A DNA stretch of 64,000 nucleotides from Perca fluviatilis (lineage: Eukaryota; Chordata; Actinopteri; Perciformes; Percidae): positions 4,591,136-4,655,135 of the forward strand of contig NC_053134.1 in the NCBI RefSeq assembly GCF_010015445.1. Direction: 5' to 3'. How positions within the stretch are numbered: position 1 is the stretch's first letter; the number at the start of each line of letters is the position of its first letter. Below the pieces are notes generated by a model that saw only the letters and a list, made by a program, of their open reading frames with translations, made no database searches and was not told the DNA's origin. Shown in pieces: positions 1 through 54,160 of the stretch. The translations under genes and the position numbers were made by a program.

Positions 1-118
1 GAGAAGGACAACAGCAAGAGCACCGGGGCGATCTGGGCCGCGCTGCTGGCCGCCCTGGCTCACCTCGCCGCCGCGGAGAAGGCGTACCACAACATGACAT
101 TCCTCGGACAGAAAATGG
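1..118 (+). CDS. kics2: kics2 exon (internal or first coding, partial)
   Basis: The open frame starts at base 1 and encodes a helical stretch with [13 protein letters not shown] and then FLGQKMG, matching the family's N-terminal region. It ends in codon phase 1 at a GT donor (119-120, GTAATT). The upstream part of this exon, with the start codon, is outside the window. Confidence 0.93.
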
Positions 119-2800
119 GTAATTCACAGGAGGTGGTGGGAGACATCCAAAATAAGTGTTTGTCAAAGTCTGAAACCGCTTTAACGTTTTCCCTGCCTAT
201 GTGTCCTTGATTGTATCCCGTGTAACGTTAACGTTATGTCTTATAAAATGGGGGTCCATAGTCTAATTTGTATCAGTTTAGGGGTCCTTGACGTGAAAAA
301 GGTTGGGAACCACGAATGGTGAGAAAATGTAATTTTTCATCGCAGAAATTAAGCTTATTACAAAGTTTAAACAAGTGTAGAAAAGCTTTATTACAAGTAA
401 AAGTCCTGCATTCAAAATCTTACTTACCCCAAGTAAAAGTGCTTATTTTGTATTAATCTGAATCTGAATGTAATGAATCAAAATGTAGTGGGGGATGTGC
501 AAAAAGTGTTATAAAATGGAAATACTCATGTAAAGTAGAAATACCTCAAAATGTTCTTAGGTACAGTACTTGGGTACATGTACTTAGTTACATAACACCA
601 GTGTAAGCTGTACCACTTTATGGTAAGCCACCTTTGTGAAAGCTCTATAAATTGTGGCTAATTAAAAAATTTTTTTTTTATATGAAATAAATTCAATATT
701 GTACTCAAATTATTTAATTTCTGTTCAGCCCAAATACCAAACTAGGTAGGCTATTTTTGAGATAAGATAACACTTTATTTATCCCAAGGGAAATTGCTGT
801 GCAGCAGTTTCAGTACAAAGTAGAGGGATGTGCAAATCTACAAAACCACAAAAGGTGCAAAACCAAAAGTCCCATGGACAGCAACATGTTTCCAACACCA
901 GATGGCGCTGTAGCACATGAATGCTGGAATAAGTCAACCATTTTTATCTCCCCTCTCTCTGCAGGCGGCCAGTCCTTCTTTAGCCGCAAGGACTCCATTC
1001 GAACCATCTACACCTCCCTGTACAACGAGCTCAGGAAAGTGGCGACGACGGGGCGCCACAGCCAGCCGGGCTCCGCTTCGTACCTGGAGGACCTGCTGTC
1101 GCACCTGTCGGAGCAGCTCTGCCACTTCACCCAGGCCCGCATGGAGATGGCCGACCTGTACGAGAAGATGCACTCGCTGGGCAGCCAGAAGAGCATCAAC
1201 TTAGACGAGCTGGTCACCACACTGGAAGCCGTCCTGCATAAATACAGCTCCAAGTGTGTATCTGTTTCTGCATTACAAAACACATGATCACTTTACAAAA
1301 TCTGATGCTTTAAGTGCACAAAATCTGCTTTTTTTTAAATAAATTTTAGTCAGTCTTAATGTTTTATTAAGTATTTTTGACAATTCAATCTTCCCAATTT
1401 AGTGCAGCAACTTGTTTCAAACTGTAGACACTTTTTTTTTAAACAAGTTGATTTCAATCAAAAACAAAAACATCTGCACTGCAAAGACAAAATATAATAT
1501 AAATAAAATGCCACCAAAGAAACCAAGAAGCAGGTGGATTATAAAAAGAAATGAGCGCGACCAAAGAAAAACTTGTAAAAGAGACAGACATATCTGGGTT
1601 GGAGGGGGAAAAACTTTCTGCTTAATCCAGCAAACTCAGAATTTCACCGTTTTCCCCGGAGACGTGTCAGCAAAACTGTGTCCTGCAACTGTAGCAGCAG
1701 CACAAACTGCACGGTTGAGCTGTTGTTGGAGCTGCAGCAGGTCGCAGCGTGACACACCACACATCACTCGTATGGCCGTGCACTGAAGGGTGAAGGTGAA
1801 CATTCTCGTCAGCGCTCTGGAGAAATATGTGGAGCCCAAATATAGTGTGTGTAGGAACTTAAATGCAAATGTATTCTCAGCAGGACAAGCTGCTTGCAGG
1901 TCACTTCAAATTAGGCCAGCTTCTGTTTTTGCATGTGTTTGCTTGTGTTCCTACTAACCTCCTCTTCCTCGCTCCTTCAGGTTCCACCACCCCATCCTGG
2001 GCCGCGTGGAGGAGGGCTTCCAGACGGAGGTGGACGTGGTGACCCAGTTACTGCGCTGCCAGGCCCAGGTGTCTGAGTGGTATTTCCTGCCCGCTCTGCT
2101 CAGCCTGCACGGCGCCAACTCCAAGCTCATCGCCTGGGGTCAGCTTTTCCAGCGGCAGAAAGAGACCCGCAAGCATCTGTTTGGAGGTCAGTCCCAGAAG
2201 GCCGTGCAGCCGCCGCACCTGTGCGTGTGGCTGCAGCGCTTCCAGGCGCTGCTCCTCGCCAAGTTCAGCTTCTATTTCCACGAGGCCCTGAGCCGGCAGA
2301 CGGCCCCGGCCGACATGAGAGCCCTGACCGCCCGCACCACGGCCGACTACCACGGGAAGATCTGCTCCTTCATCCGCAAACACGACGCCAGCAACGTGTC
2401 TCTGGTGTTTGACAACCGAGGCTCCGAAAGCTTCCAGGGCCACGGCTACCACCACCCGCACTCGTACCGGGAAGCACCGAAGGGCGTGGAGCAGTTCCCC
2501 GCCGTGGTGTCCCTGCCGACAGGGGAGCGGCCGCTCACGCACTGGCCGAACGTCATCATGATGATGGGAGACCGCGCCGCTGAGCTTAACACTCTGGACA
2601 AGGTGGTGCACTTCTACGACGATAAAGTCCAGAGCACCTACTACCTGACGCGGCCCGAGCCTCACTTCACTCTGGTGGTTATCTTTGACGGCAGGAAGTC
2701 CGAGAAGGATCTGCACATCGCCGCCTTCCTGCAGGAGATCTCGGGCTCACTGCGGAACTCCAAACCCTTCAGCACCCTCAAACCCGGGTCAAAGGGCTGA
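1..2800 (+). CDS. kics2: KICS2 (C12orf66-like), KICSTOR complex subunit; 5' partial gene, three coding exons
   Basis: Three coding exons (1-118, 965-1253, 1981-2800) join in phase into 408 residues ending at a TGA at 2798. Known of the family: KICS2 with KPTN, ITFG2 and SZT2 forms KICSTOR, which holds GATOR1 on the lysosome so that mTORC1 is switched off when amino acids or glucose are short. Family blocks visible are [60 protein letters not shown] and a C-terminal block with [20 protein letters not shown] and [13 protein letters not shown]. The human protein is 445 residues, so about 37-40 N-terminal residues lie left of the window. It has no enzyme motif or membrane segment. The gene converges on srgap1, as in human. 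Confidence 0.96.
119..964 (+). other. kics2 intron with dispersed repeat remnants
   Basis: The intron runs from GTAATT to a pyrimidine-rich acceptor ending CTCTCTCTGCAG. About 365-603 resembles the fish element rich in AAGTAAAAGTCCTGCATT and GTACTTAGTTACAT motifs, also seen near 34.97-35.44 kb. Bases 760-800 resemble the 3' tail of another common fish repeat (CACTTTATTTATCCCAAGGG). No gene is seen here; the small frames are not supported. Confidence 0.6.
965..1253 (+). CDS. kics2: kics2 middle coding exon
   Basis: The acceptor CTCTGCAG is at 957-964 and the donor GTGTGT starts at 1254. The product runs from [20 protein letters not shown] through [19 protein letters not shown] to LHKYSS. It joins the previous exon in phase 1 and the next in phase 2, restoring K-FHHPIL at the junction as in the human protein. 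An antisense frame over the same bases is a GC-driven shadow. Confidence 0.95.
1254..1980 (+). other. kics2 intron; nothing recognisable inside
   Basis: An AT-rich intron closed by TCGCTCCTTCAG. A 124-codon frame at 1412-1786 is low-complexity with no family resemblance and ignores the flanking splice structure. I see no element termini or RNA gene. Confidence 0.6.
1981..2800 (+). CDS. kics2: kics2 terminal coding exon
   Basis: The last exon codes from [20 protein letters not shown] to the end ...[10 protein letters not shown], stop TGA 2798-2800. It holds the most conserved part of KICS2: [76 protein letters not shown]. It is very GC-rich against AT-rich flanks, which produces long antisense and +1 frames (for example 2048-2716 minus) that are not genes. 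Confidence 0.97.
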
Positions 2801-3800
2801 CGTGCACGGTGGAAGGGAGGATGAACCTCAAATCACTTCTCACAGATATATAAGATGCTTATAAATGGTCCATTTTCCTTTGGAAACCGCGGGCCAACTT
2901 CTGGTTGGTTTAGCAGTCCTCCTCCTTTTTTTGTTGCTCGGAATCTCATTTTGCCAAAAAAAAAAGGTCCAGACCAAAGAGATGCACCAACAACAGCTCC
3001 TCTCCCGCTGCTTCTTAGGTCGTGACAGTTAGGGCTGCACGATGTGAGGAAAATATCTAATTGCGGTTATTTTGACTGATATTGCGATTACGATATGATG
3101 CACAATATGGAAGGGAATGATCATGTTTTTATCATTATTCTCATTTTCATTGACTAATATTAAATCTTAAAAAATTAAAATGATTTATAGTGTGATTTTT
3201 GCGAGGATCTGTACCAAACAAAGATGTTTTCTTTAGTCTGTAGGATAGGATTTGTAGGCCGGGACGTCTCTGCAGCACCACAATACTTCATTCAGAACGG
3301 TTTGACACATATTTCGCCTTTAACAAATATTGCGCCCCTCTGCGATTTGGATATTGCACTAGTCCATATTGCGATTTCGATAGAACTGCGATTAATTGCG
3401 CAGCCCTAGTGACCGTTCAACAGACACGCTGGAGGTGCTTAAAACCTTTTGTGTTTTTTAAAACATATTAAGGATTTTAATTACTGTATATTGCATCAAC
3501 TACTGTTTTAACATGTTTATTTTACTTTTTTTTTTTTTTAGATACATTTTTTTGTTTTTTTTAATATTTAGAACATACAGAACAGACAAATACAGCAAAA
3601 ACCCTCTCCCACCCCCCACCTTCTACAGTCTCGAGGAAAACAAACAAACAAAAACAGAAATCACACCTTGCCTAGTCCCTCTCGTCTAGTTCTTGTGATG
3701 CTGAGGTCAATCCTGGAGCGTAGTGATGCCGGCACCGCAGACCAATTTTTACTTTACATTTTAATAGTTTATTTACTGTGCTTGATACCATTTAAATAAA
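2801..3800 (+). other. kics2: kics2 3' untranslated region, probable; candidate poly(A) signal at 3795-3800
   Basis: The first AATAAA in sense orientation well after the stop is at 3795-3800 (TTTAAATAAAGC), so the message may run to about 3.82 kb. It would include the hAT-like insertion at 3030-3408. The transcript end is inferred; another AATAAA lies near 4.28 kb. Confidence 0.4.
3030..3408 (+). mobile_element. hAT-like non-autonomous element in the probable kics2 3' UTR
   Basis: The termini are TAGGGCTGCACGAT and ATTGCGCAGCCCTA, approximately inverted. They are flanked by GTGACAGT (3022-3029) and GTGACCGT (3409-3416), an 8-bp target duplication with one mismatch, which is typical of hAT elements. 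The body is AT-rich with ATATTGCGATT motifs and no transposase. A truncated reverse copy lies at about 19500-19765. Confidence 0.8.
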
Positions 3801-3914
3801 GCTTGGAGATAATTGACCATCTGGTTGAACAATCGATTGACTGATGCATCAGTAATGACATTTTTTAGTTGCAGGCCTAAATGTGATGTTATCTTTAAGG
3901 TGCTGCAGGACAAC

Positions 3915-4180
3915 CTTTAAAGGTCCCATATTATAAAAAGTGAGATTTCCGTGTGTCTTTTTTTAAATTTTTTATTATAAAGCAGGTCGAGGTGCTGCAT
4001 AAATACTGTGAAAGTATCAAAACACTCAATCCACAGAGAAATGCACACAGCCCGTATTCAGAAACTGTGCCTTTAAACGAGCTGTCAGGACTTCTGTAAC
4101 GTTGTGATGTCACAATTATACATCTACAGTGCTGCTCATGAGTTTAGGAACCCATGCTAAAGTTGACTAAAAAGAGGGAA
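3915..4180. mobile_element. Remnants of a TTAA-type element and a Tc1-like terminal repeat
   Basis: CTTTAAAGGTCCCATATTAT at about 3914 resembles the left end of the TTAA-flanked elements found elsewhere in the window. At about 4128-4180, TACAGTGCTGCTCATGAG followed by TTTAGGAACCCATG looks like a Tc1/mariner terminal inverted repeat. No partner end was found, so both are called as fragments from recognition only. Confidence 0.4.
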
Positions 4181-6942
4181 AAAAAATTATCTTTTGGAAA
4201 TTGATCTTAATGCCTTAATTGAAAAATCCAACATTTGAGAACACCAATTTTCTTTGTGAATGAATAATGTATCGTAAATAAAACGGAGCATTTCAGACAG
4301 AGGGTGAATACAGGTATATTCAGACAGACAGTATGAGAAAAATAATGTGTTTTGTGAACATTAAAGCATGTAAACATGTTCTAGTAGAAACGCAGAATAC
4401 AAGCATGAACCTGAAAAGAAGCATAATAACCTTTAATATTGTTGTATCACCTTGGTACTAAATGCTTATTTTATAAGAATTGCAGATAAATATGATTTTA
4501 CACTGAAATGTTTAAAGTCTGGAGCCTCAGCTGTAAAACATGGTTCAATACAATGGATTTTTGTAATGCTTTATATCGTATGTTTATGTAGAAATATCTT
4601 CTCAAATAAGTTTATTTGGATTTCTGTTACTAGAGTTTTCTAACAGTTTGTCAATAAGACTACTAGTCTTGCTGTGTCAGCGCTGGAGTATGGTCTGGCT
4701 ACACTGCTGATCTATTCTGGGATAGAGGGAAAAAAAACCGCTTTGACTGAAAAAACTTTATTTCTTTATAACAATCACAGCCGTCTCGGACAGCGCTAAG
4801 CCCCGGATGCAGCGACGCTGCCCTCGCAAAGATAGATAGCAGAGATGGCAGAAGGGGAGGGACATGATGTCAGGCTTCCATCCCAGCACTGATAGACAGA
4901 CTATAAGAGTATTAACAGGGAACCATAACTCTCTATAGAGCCGACATGAAACCAGAACATCCGGGTTCAATTCCAGAAGTAAGAAAAGCTCATTCAGTAG
5001 CCCATTGACATTTGCAACATTTTAAAATTTTAATCAACTTTCTAAGGGGGGGGCACGAAGTTTAAGAAACCATCAATTTACAGAACACACCTGGAGGTTC
5101 ATGAGTGTTCAAACCAAACATTTAGCCACATTTCATCTAAAGAACAGTTGAATGACTTGAATGCTAATTTATTCAGGTTTATTTATAATATAAATACAAC
5201 ACGTTGATACAATCCATTTGGCTATATGAGCTAATCTTTAGGAAGCTCAGTTGTTCAAATACAGCAACACTAACAGACAAAAACCATTTCCGTTATTATG
5301 AAACACATTCAAAGAAACCTCCCTTTGAGTTAAAATGCACCAACATGTTATGATGCTACATGCCAAGTACACAATCCTATACATCAAAGTGCAATGTCAC
5401 AATGGGTTAATGCTAGAATTCATAATTCAGTAATCTACTAAACACTTTATGATTATTTCATTCAGAGTGCTGCTGCTCTTCGTTCAGGACATGCGTGAGT
5501 GGATTCACAACTCCCCCAAAAAAGACAAGGATAAAAAAAAAAAGGCACTTTCACATACACACACACATACACACACATACACACAGATGTGCATCCATAG
5601 CCCATCTCAGCACGTCATGTTAAATCACCACACACACACATCAGTTACCAGCCCGGTTGGACTAACCCACATTCAGTGTGCTGTTCAAGTGTTTTATTTT
5701 TGGGCGTTTACACACAAAGCCCCACCCTGTTAGCTTATTGTGAATTTAAGGTTAACTAGTGACTTCAGTGACTTCACAACCAGGTAAACCATTATTCTGA
5801 CACACTCACGCACACACACACATACATACATACATACATACATAGAAAGTGGCATGCTTTTTGCACTCGTTTTCCCAACTTGCACTTGCGTGTTCTGGCA
5901 CTCAAGGCAGGCATGAATTATCTATCATCTATCACTATTCTAGTGCTTCTGCACTTACAAGGGAGCAGAACAAGGGCAGGCAAGCAGGAAACACACACAC
6001 ACACACACACACACAAACAAAATCATACACCCACCCCCCATCCCAGAAAAAGTTCTGTCCAAGCTCCCTCCACCGCTCAACCGTCACACCCTGTTGGAGG
6101 CTCCGGTCTGGGCGTAGGGGCTCCCCTTCCAAAAACACAAGAAGGCTGTTAAAAAAGTTAAGCGAGTCGCCGCAGCAACGGGCTGAACATTCAATAGATG
6201 GCTGAACAGTCGTTTTAATACTGGAAACATTCATTAAATAGCTGGACGTTGGTTAAATAAATGTGAGTTTGGTGTCACTGACGACCTCAAGAGGCGTTTC
6301 GTGGTTTGAGGTGTTAAGTGAGCTTTGAGTGAGCTTAGCAGCTAAACCGAGTGGGAAATAAAAAAATAAATTATAAGTCACACAGACCGTCGTTGGAACC
6401 ATTGTCCACCTTCACTCTGCCGGGTCCTCTTCCTTTAGTCTCTCGTCACAGATACAGCAGCCGATCGGGATCCTTCTTCTTTTTTTTTTTTTAAGAAAAC
6501 AGCAGCCTTTGTGGGTGACTACAATTCACGTCACTGAAACTACATCTTACTGGAGCTGCACTACACCCCCCCACGTCTCTGCGACTATCGCCTCATATAC
6601 AGGACAGGACAGGACGCTCTGCCTACGCTTCGTTCCTGTGTCTCTTTACCAGCACTTCTTTTAGCTAACCTTTGATAAATGCTTCAATACATGGAGAAAG
6701 TAAACTCCTACACACCAAGAGAGTACACACCAACCTGACAACACATAAATATCATGGCATATCATATCATAGGTCATGTCATATATTATAATTTCTTACT
6801 ACATTTAAAACCTTTTTTTCTGTCCTACCGTTTCTACCCTCATGTTGATTATTAACAGTAAGCAGTACCCTGATCTCCTCTTCTGGCCCATTTTTGGCCC
6901 GGGTAGGCCTGATTTGGCCTTTCGTCATCGGCCTGTTTTGGC
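4181..6942 (-). other. srgap1: Convergent intergenic region and probable srgap1 3' UTR
   Basis: This lies between the two stop codons. Antisense poly(A) signals (TTTATT on the + strand) occur at 4757-4762, 5167-5172 and 5179-5184, so the srgap1 message could end near 4.7-5.2 kb; the end is not fixed by sequence alone. It contains CA repeats at about 5551-5590, 5810-5845 (CA then CATA) and 5990-6016. The small frames here are microsatellite translations. Confidence 0.4.
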
Positions 6943-49239
<42,297 letters not shown>

Positions 49240-49782
49240 GTCGTCACAGTGGAGGTGACCGATCAGCAGGTGAGAGAGAGAGAGAGAAAAAAAAAAGAAG
49301 CAAAAAAAAAAAGAAAATCCCGTTTTATTTCCCTCCGTGTGCACCGCCCGAGGCTTCAGCCGCCAACACGCTGCTTAGATCCATCCAGTGCCGCAACAAC
49401 ACAGCCAGTAGTGGCCCCGCGCCTCCACGCTGAGGAGCAAGAGGAGGAGAGGAAGGAGGAGAGGAAGGAGGAGGTGGCCACGCACGTGAAAAAATCACGC
49501 ACACTTCAGTGAGAAATGACCAACTCGTGACCGTGACCGCAGCTGCTGCCGCGAGGACCCGTAAGAGCCATTAAAAAAACACTAAACGAAAAAATATCTA
49601 ATGAAAAGCTACAAAATTAGCTTCTGTTATCTTCGCGTGCAAGCTCGTGCAAAAATGCACACCCGCGCGCATGCACACACACGCACCACCGGTCTGCAGG
49701 GAGGGAAGGACCGGGCACACGCCCACTAGGTAGAAATGCATTGGACCTCACACACTCTCTCTCTCTCTCACACTCTCTCACA

Positions 49783-49827
<45 letters not shown>

Positions 49828-50340
49828 CACGCTGTTAGTCTCGGTGTTTGATGTTATCTTCACCCCGCCGTAACCTTTAACAGCCGCACATACTCACTCA
49901 CACACTCACACGGACGGGCACGCGCACACTGACAGACTGTCCAGCCTTAAAAAAGCGCGTGAGGATAATACCAATAACGGTAAATGAAATGCCGGTGAGG
50001 AAATGGGTGTGTCGGCGCTGGAGGCGGGATCAGAGACATGATTGACAGCTGATGTGACCAGTGAGTCACAGAGCATCCTGGACAGCAATTCATGTTGGAA
50101 GAAGTGAACTAGGCTTTTTTCAATAAAAAAAATAAAAGAAATAAAAAAAATAAAAATGGAGAAAGAAGGTTGGGAACCTTTTTGTGAATAGAGAAATTTC
50201 AATAAAACAAGAACATAAACATATCCTACACCTACCTGGTTCCCAACCTTATTTTTTTTTCCTTTGGGAAAATGAATCCCGGATGAACTCACCTCTTCAA
50301 CTTCCTCATCATGTTCCAAATGTGTTGACTTCAATTGATT
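49240..50340 (-). promoter_or_regulatory. srgap1: srgap1 5' UTR and probable promoter region
   Basis: The first coding exon reads leftward, so the 5' UTR and a nearby promoter should lie here. The stretch has GAGGAG-rich and moderately CpG-bearing sequence at 49.3-49.7 kb, a CT/CA repeat at about 49755-49824, and AT-rich DNA beyond 50.1 kb. I see no clear TATA box. A spliced non-coding first exon further upstream cannot be excluded. Confidence 0.35.
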
Positions 50341-50651
50341 TTAAACTAGATGGTATTTAACTTTTAATGATATAATTTTCATACAAGTTAACTGTTTTAG
50401 GTCGGTTTTGGTCAAGTTTGCATTTGTATTACTACTGCTATCACTTACATTTATCCATTACTTTTAGTAAAAAAAAATATCTATTGGATTTGAAATGGTG
50501 GGAAGATAATCAGTTTTGAAAGACTTTAAGGAGCCAAATGAAATTATATTTTCAAATGAGCTCTTGAGCCCCTGTACATGGTTCAGTAATCCATCTATGT
50601 TTGTAGCCACCAATCAAAATCAATTTTAATTGTTCGCTTGACTGTCCAATT

Positions 50652-51495
50652 AGAGTTGCTCAGATACTGATACCAGTATCGGAAATGTCTCCGATACTCC
50701 CATGCTCATCGGTATCGGCAGGTATGCAAGTCTGCACCGATTTAGTCTCGCATTGCCAGACCCTCCTCCACAGCGCTGCGGATGAAGGTCTAGCTAGTCC
50801 ACACAGCATTCCAGGATGGGAAAACGTGCTCTGGTTTATTGGCATGTCTTTAAACCAATCACAATCTTCTTGGGCAGCGCTAAGCGCCGGACGGAGCCAC
50901 GGTGCCGCTGCAAAATAGCCTCGGGAAGGAACTTGTTTTGGTGGAACGCATGTACGTTCAAAAGTTGTTTTAGTCGTGCAACAGAAAACTCCGATTGGAC
51001 AGATAGTTTAGCTAGCTGTCTGGATTTACCCTGCAGAGATCTGAGGACCTTCTAACCATAGTCCTCACAAATCAGCCGGAGTTCAAAATTCCAACACAGA
51101 GAAAGAGGAAGGTGACGGACATCCGGCCATAAAGAGTGACATCCGGCGGAATATCCGGCAGCAACGGCGCAATCCCGGAAGTGGAACGTCGTGGATGTAG
51201 ACTAGCACCGATTCAATACTACTCAATTTAGCCCTGAAACAAATTTCTGTTATGACTGTCAAAAAAGATAATAAAAGTATGTTCTATGGCATTCATTCTC
51301 TGTCTGTAATTGTTTTACAAAGGGTGTACCTGAGTCAGGCCATACAACAATGACAGCAATCAAATCACATCCATACAGGGTTAGTAGTGTCCAGCTGTTA
51401 AAAAAACATGGTAACAACGGTAACAGCTCGGCTGTATCGGCCGATATGCAAGTACAGGTATCAGGAAGGAAAACATGGTATTGGAACATCTCTAT
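50652..51495. mobile_element. Outer hAT-like element, interrupted
   Basis: Flanked by a perfect 8-bp duplication GTCCAATT at 50644-50651 and 51496-51503. Ends AGAGTTGCTCAGATACTG and TTGGAACATCTCTAT. It contains another complete element at 50743-51205. Confidence 0.85.
50743..51205. mobile_element. Nested hAT-like element (TAGTCTC/GACTAG family)
   Basis: Perfect 8-bp duplication CACCGATT at 50735-50742 and 51206-51213. Body as in 18941-19395. Confidence 0.92.
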
Positions 51496-51765
51496 GTCCA
51501 ATTACAGTATATGTTCTGTAAATGTTATATTACTTCCACTATGGTCTGGAGCCGTGTGTGTAATTTAGTGGAGACTACTAAAAACGTCATTCCTTTAATT
51601 TAATTCAAAAATCCAATTTTGTCTAAAGAATATTACAAACTGCATTCAAATACTGAACATGAGTAATTCTTAATATTAAATAACTCTAATGTTTCACAAA
51701 AAATGAAAACGGATTTGCGTACAGTATCAGAACTTCTTCTCACGACCCCTCAGATATATCTGGTG

Positions 51766-52453
51766 CAGGGCTGTAGTCAAGACCGCCTTTGTCGAGTCCA
51801 AGACAAGTCTAAGACCAGGACTAGTCGAGACCAAGTCAAGACCGAGTCCAAAAAGGTTCGAGTCCAAGACAAGAACGAGTCCAGGACAGAAAAAAAAAAA
51901 GAAGTCTTATGCATGACAGTATCAAGACAATCATTTGGGTTATTATTTGTTGATCTAAAAGCAAAAACAGTGTCACAACAGCCAGGATTTGTAAGTGTAG
52001 CCATTCCCCTTGATATCATATAATCTAATCTAAAGAAAACAGAATGACATATGGTGATACCTCATAAAAGCAGTGTTAGAACTGATACTAACACCAATCC
52101 ACTACTTTTACCACTGCTAGGTACTAGTACTGAGCATTTGAGCAACTAAATGACAATATAGCTTCACTCCAGATGTAGTGTAGAAAAGAAGTGACCAGTA
52201 TTGCAGAGTGTACCCCTATGGTTAGTTTATGCCAGGTGGCCAGTGTTTCACTTTCCCTCCAATATTTTTATAAACATTATCGAGACACCTGGACTCGCTC
52301 GATACCAAAAGCCATATTTGGCAAGACCAGTGGCAGAGACCTAGAGAAATCTAAGTCCAAATACCAGCTAGTCCGAGACAAGTCCGAAACCATAGAAAAA
52401 CCGTCTTGAGTCCGGATGCAAGTCCAAGACCGGACTCTAGTACTACAGCCCTG
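51766..52453. mobile_element. Complete hAT-like element with CAGGGCTGTAGT ends
   Basis: Inverted ends CAGGGCTGTAGT and AGTACTACAGCCCTG. Perfect 8-bp duplication ATCTGGTG at 51758-51765 and 52454-52461. Subterminal AAGTCCGAGACC-like repeats point inward on both sides. It lies in an older repeat with GGTTGGGAACCA. Confidence 0.92.
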
Positions 52454-52519
52454 ATCTGGTGACCCTCTGGATGGCCCAAACCCTAGGTTGGGAACCATTG
52501 GACTAAACTGCATATAAAG

Positions 52520-52827
52520 CAGGGCTGCAACTAACTATTATTTTCATTGTTGATTAATCTGTCGGTCATTTTGTTGATTAATCAAATGTCTGAAATGTGG
52601 ACCAGTGTTTCTCAAAGGCCAAGATGACGTCCTCAAATGTCTTGTTTTGTCCACAACTCAAAGATATTCAGTTTACGGTCACAGAGGAGTGAAGAAACTA
52701 GAAAATATTCACATTTAACAAGCTGGAATCAGATTTTCTTCCATAAAATATGACTAAAACCGACTGTCAAAATAGTTGGCGATAAGTTTAATAGTTGACA
52801 ACTAATAGATTCATCTTTGCAGGTCTA
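52520..52827. mobile_element. hAT-like element (GGGCTGCAACTAAC family)
   Basis: Ends CAGGGCTGCAACTAAC and CTTTGCAGGTCTA. Duplication ATATAAAG (52512-52519) and TTATAAAG (52828-52835). Its last 30 bp lie inside the duplicated block starting at 52798. Confidence 0.85.
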
Positions 52828-53145
52828 TTATAAAGTAGTTAAAAGTAGCTCAACCTTGAGCAGCTTCAACAGTAACATGCTGCTCTAACACTGATGCTTC
52901 AGGATTAACTATCTAATAATGTCATGAATGATAAAGCAGTCAAAGGAGACATTTTACTTCTGAATGAGTCAAATCAGTCACAATGACCAGTTTAGGTGTA
53001 ATATATGTAACAGTATGCAAAACAAACATTTCAATCATGGCTATTTGTCTCCACCTTGTGGTTAAAGGTGAGAACTTCCGCCTGATGGATTTTCTACATG
53101 ACCCTTGTGTTGTGTCGACATCCTCATTGTTTGGGATCCCACTCG
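52798..53145 (+). repeat. 348-bp direct repeat, copy 1
   Basis: Identical by eye, without gaps, to 58639-58986 at a constant offset of 5841 bp. It starts in the tail of a hAT-like element and ends at CCCACTCG. The frame beginning MTSLGVIYVTVCKTN is the same in both copies but has no recognised similarity. Confidence 0.95.
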
Positions 53146-53505
53146 TCTCGCATTGCCAGACCCTCCTCCAAAGCGCTTTGGAGGAGGGTCTGGCTACTCC
53201 GCACAGCATTTGGGGATGGGAGGAAAACGTCCTCTGGTTTATTGGCATTTCTTTAAACCACAATCACAATCGTCTTGGGCGGTGCTAAGCACCGGAGAAT
53301 AGTCGCAGTGCCGCTGCAAAATGGCCTCGGGAAGGAACTTGTTTTGGTGGAACATGTGCACGTTCAAAAGTTGTTTTAGTCGTGCAACAGCAAACTGAAA
53401 GTTTGAAATGCCAAGACAAAAGAAGCCCAAGGCAACGGATATCCGGCCTAAATGAGTGAAACCTGGCAGATTTTACGGTGGCAACGGGGCAATCCCGGAA
53501 GTGGA
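53146..53505. mobile_element. Right-truncated hAT-like element (TAGTCTC family)
   Basis: Begins TCTCGCATTGCCAGACCC directly after the duplicated block and lacks the right terminus after CCCGGAAGTGGAAC. Bases 53157-53194 are a perfect 38-bp palindrome centred on AGC/GCT. Confidence 0.8.
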
Positions 53506-54160
53506 ACCAATACGGAATATGTGTAAAAATTTTAATAACTGCAAAATTAACCACTTCTTTCCCTCTAATATTTTTTCTTCTTCTGAATTATAACTTGCAT
53601 TTTGAGAAAGGTGATGGAATATATAGATAACCATACATAAAACACATGATTACACCAAATATCCAAATACATCTATTGAAATATCTTGTTTATTTATAAC
53701 GAGCCAGGAGTTTTTTTTCTGGTGGAAGTTCAGTCCGAGTTACACCACATATGCAGCAAATAATAAGAAAAGAAAGAACTTAAAACTAAAATTTATTTTT
53801 GTGTGGTCCAAGAGAACTTCAGTCCTGCGTCTACCCAGGCTGAACTAGCCGAACCGAAGGTAGTATCTCAAATGCTAGTAATTCATTTTAATTTAATAAT
53901 GTTGTGTAATCAGATTGACTGTTACAGCAACTCTGAACTGGAGTTCATTTACAGTTCAAGATACACTTTATTGTCCCTCCATGTAGGAAATATGGATTGG
54001 GCTTTCACCCACGCTGCATGCATAAAACACATTCCACATACATGAAAGACGAGGTTAAGTCGGCTACAGGAAACAAGAAAAACCTTCCAGGCCTTAAAAG
54101 TAAAGCCAATGCTGGTTTCTTAAACCTGCATTCTATCTCATTTTCAGCAGGGGGCGACTC

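Noticed and set aside
1412..1786. 124-codon + strand frame in the kics2 intron
   Set aside because: Low-complexity Lys/Asn/Arg text with no family match and no splice signals; intronic.
2048..2716. 222-codon open frame on the minus strand
   Set aside because: It is antisense to the conserved kics2 terminal exon. Its length follows from the GC-rich codon use of the real frame, and it has no family resemblance.
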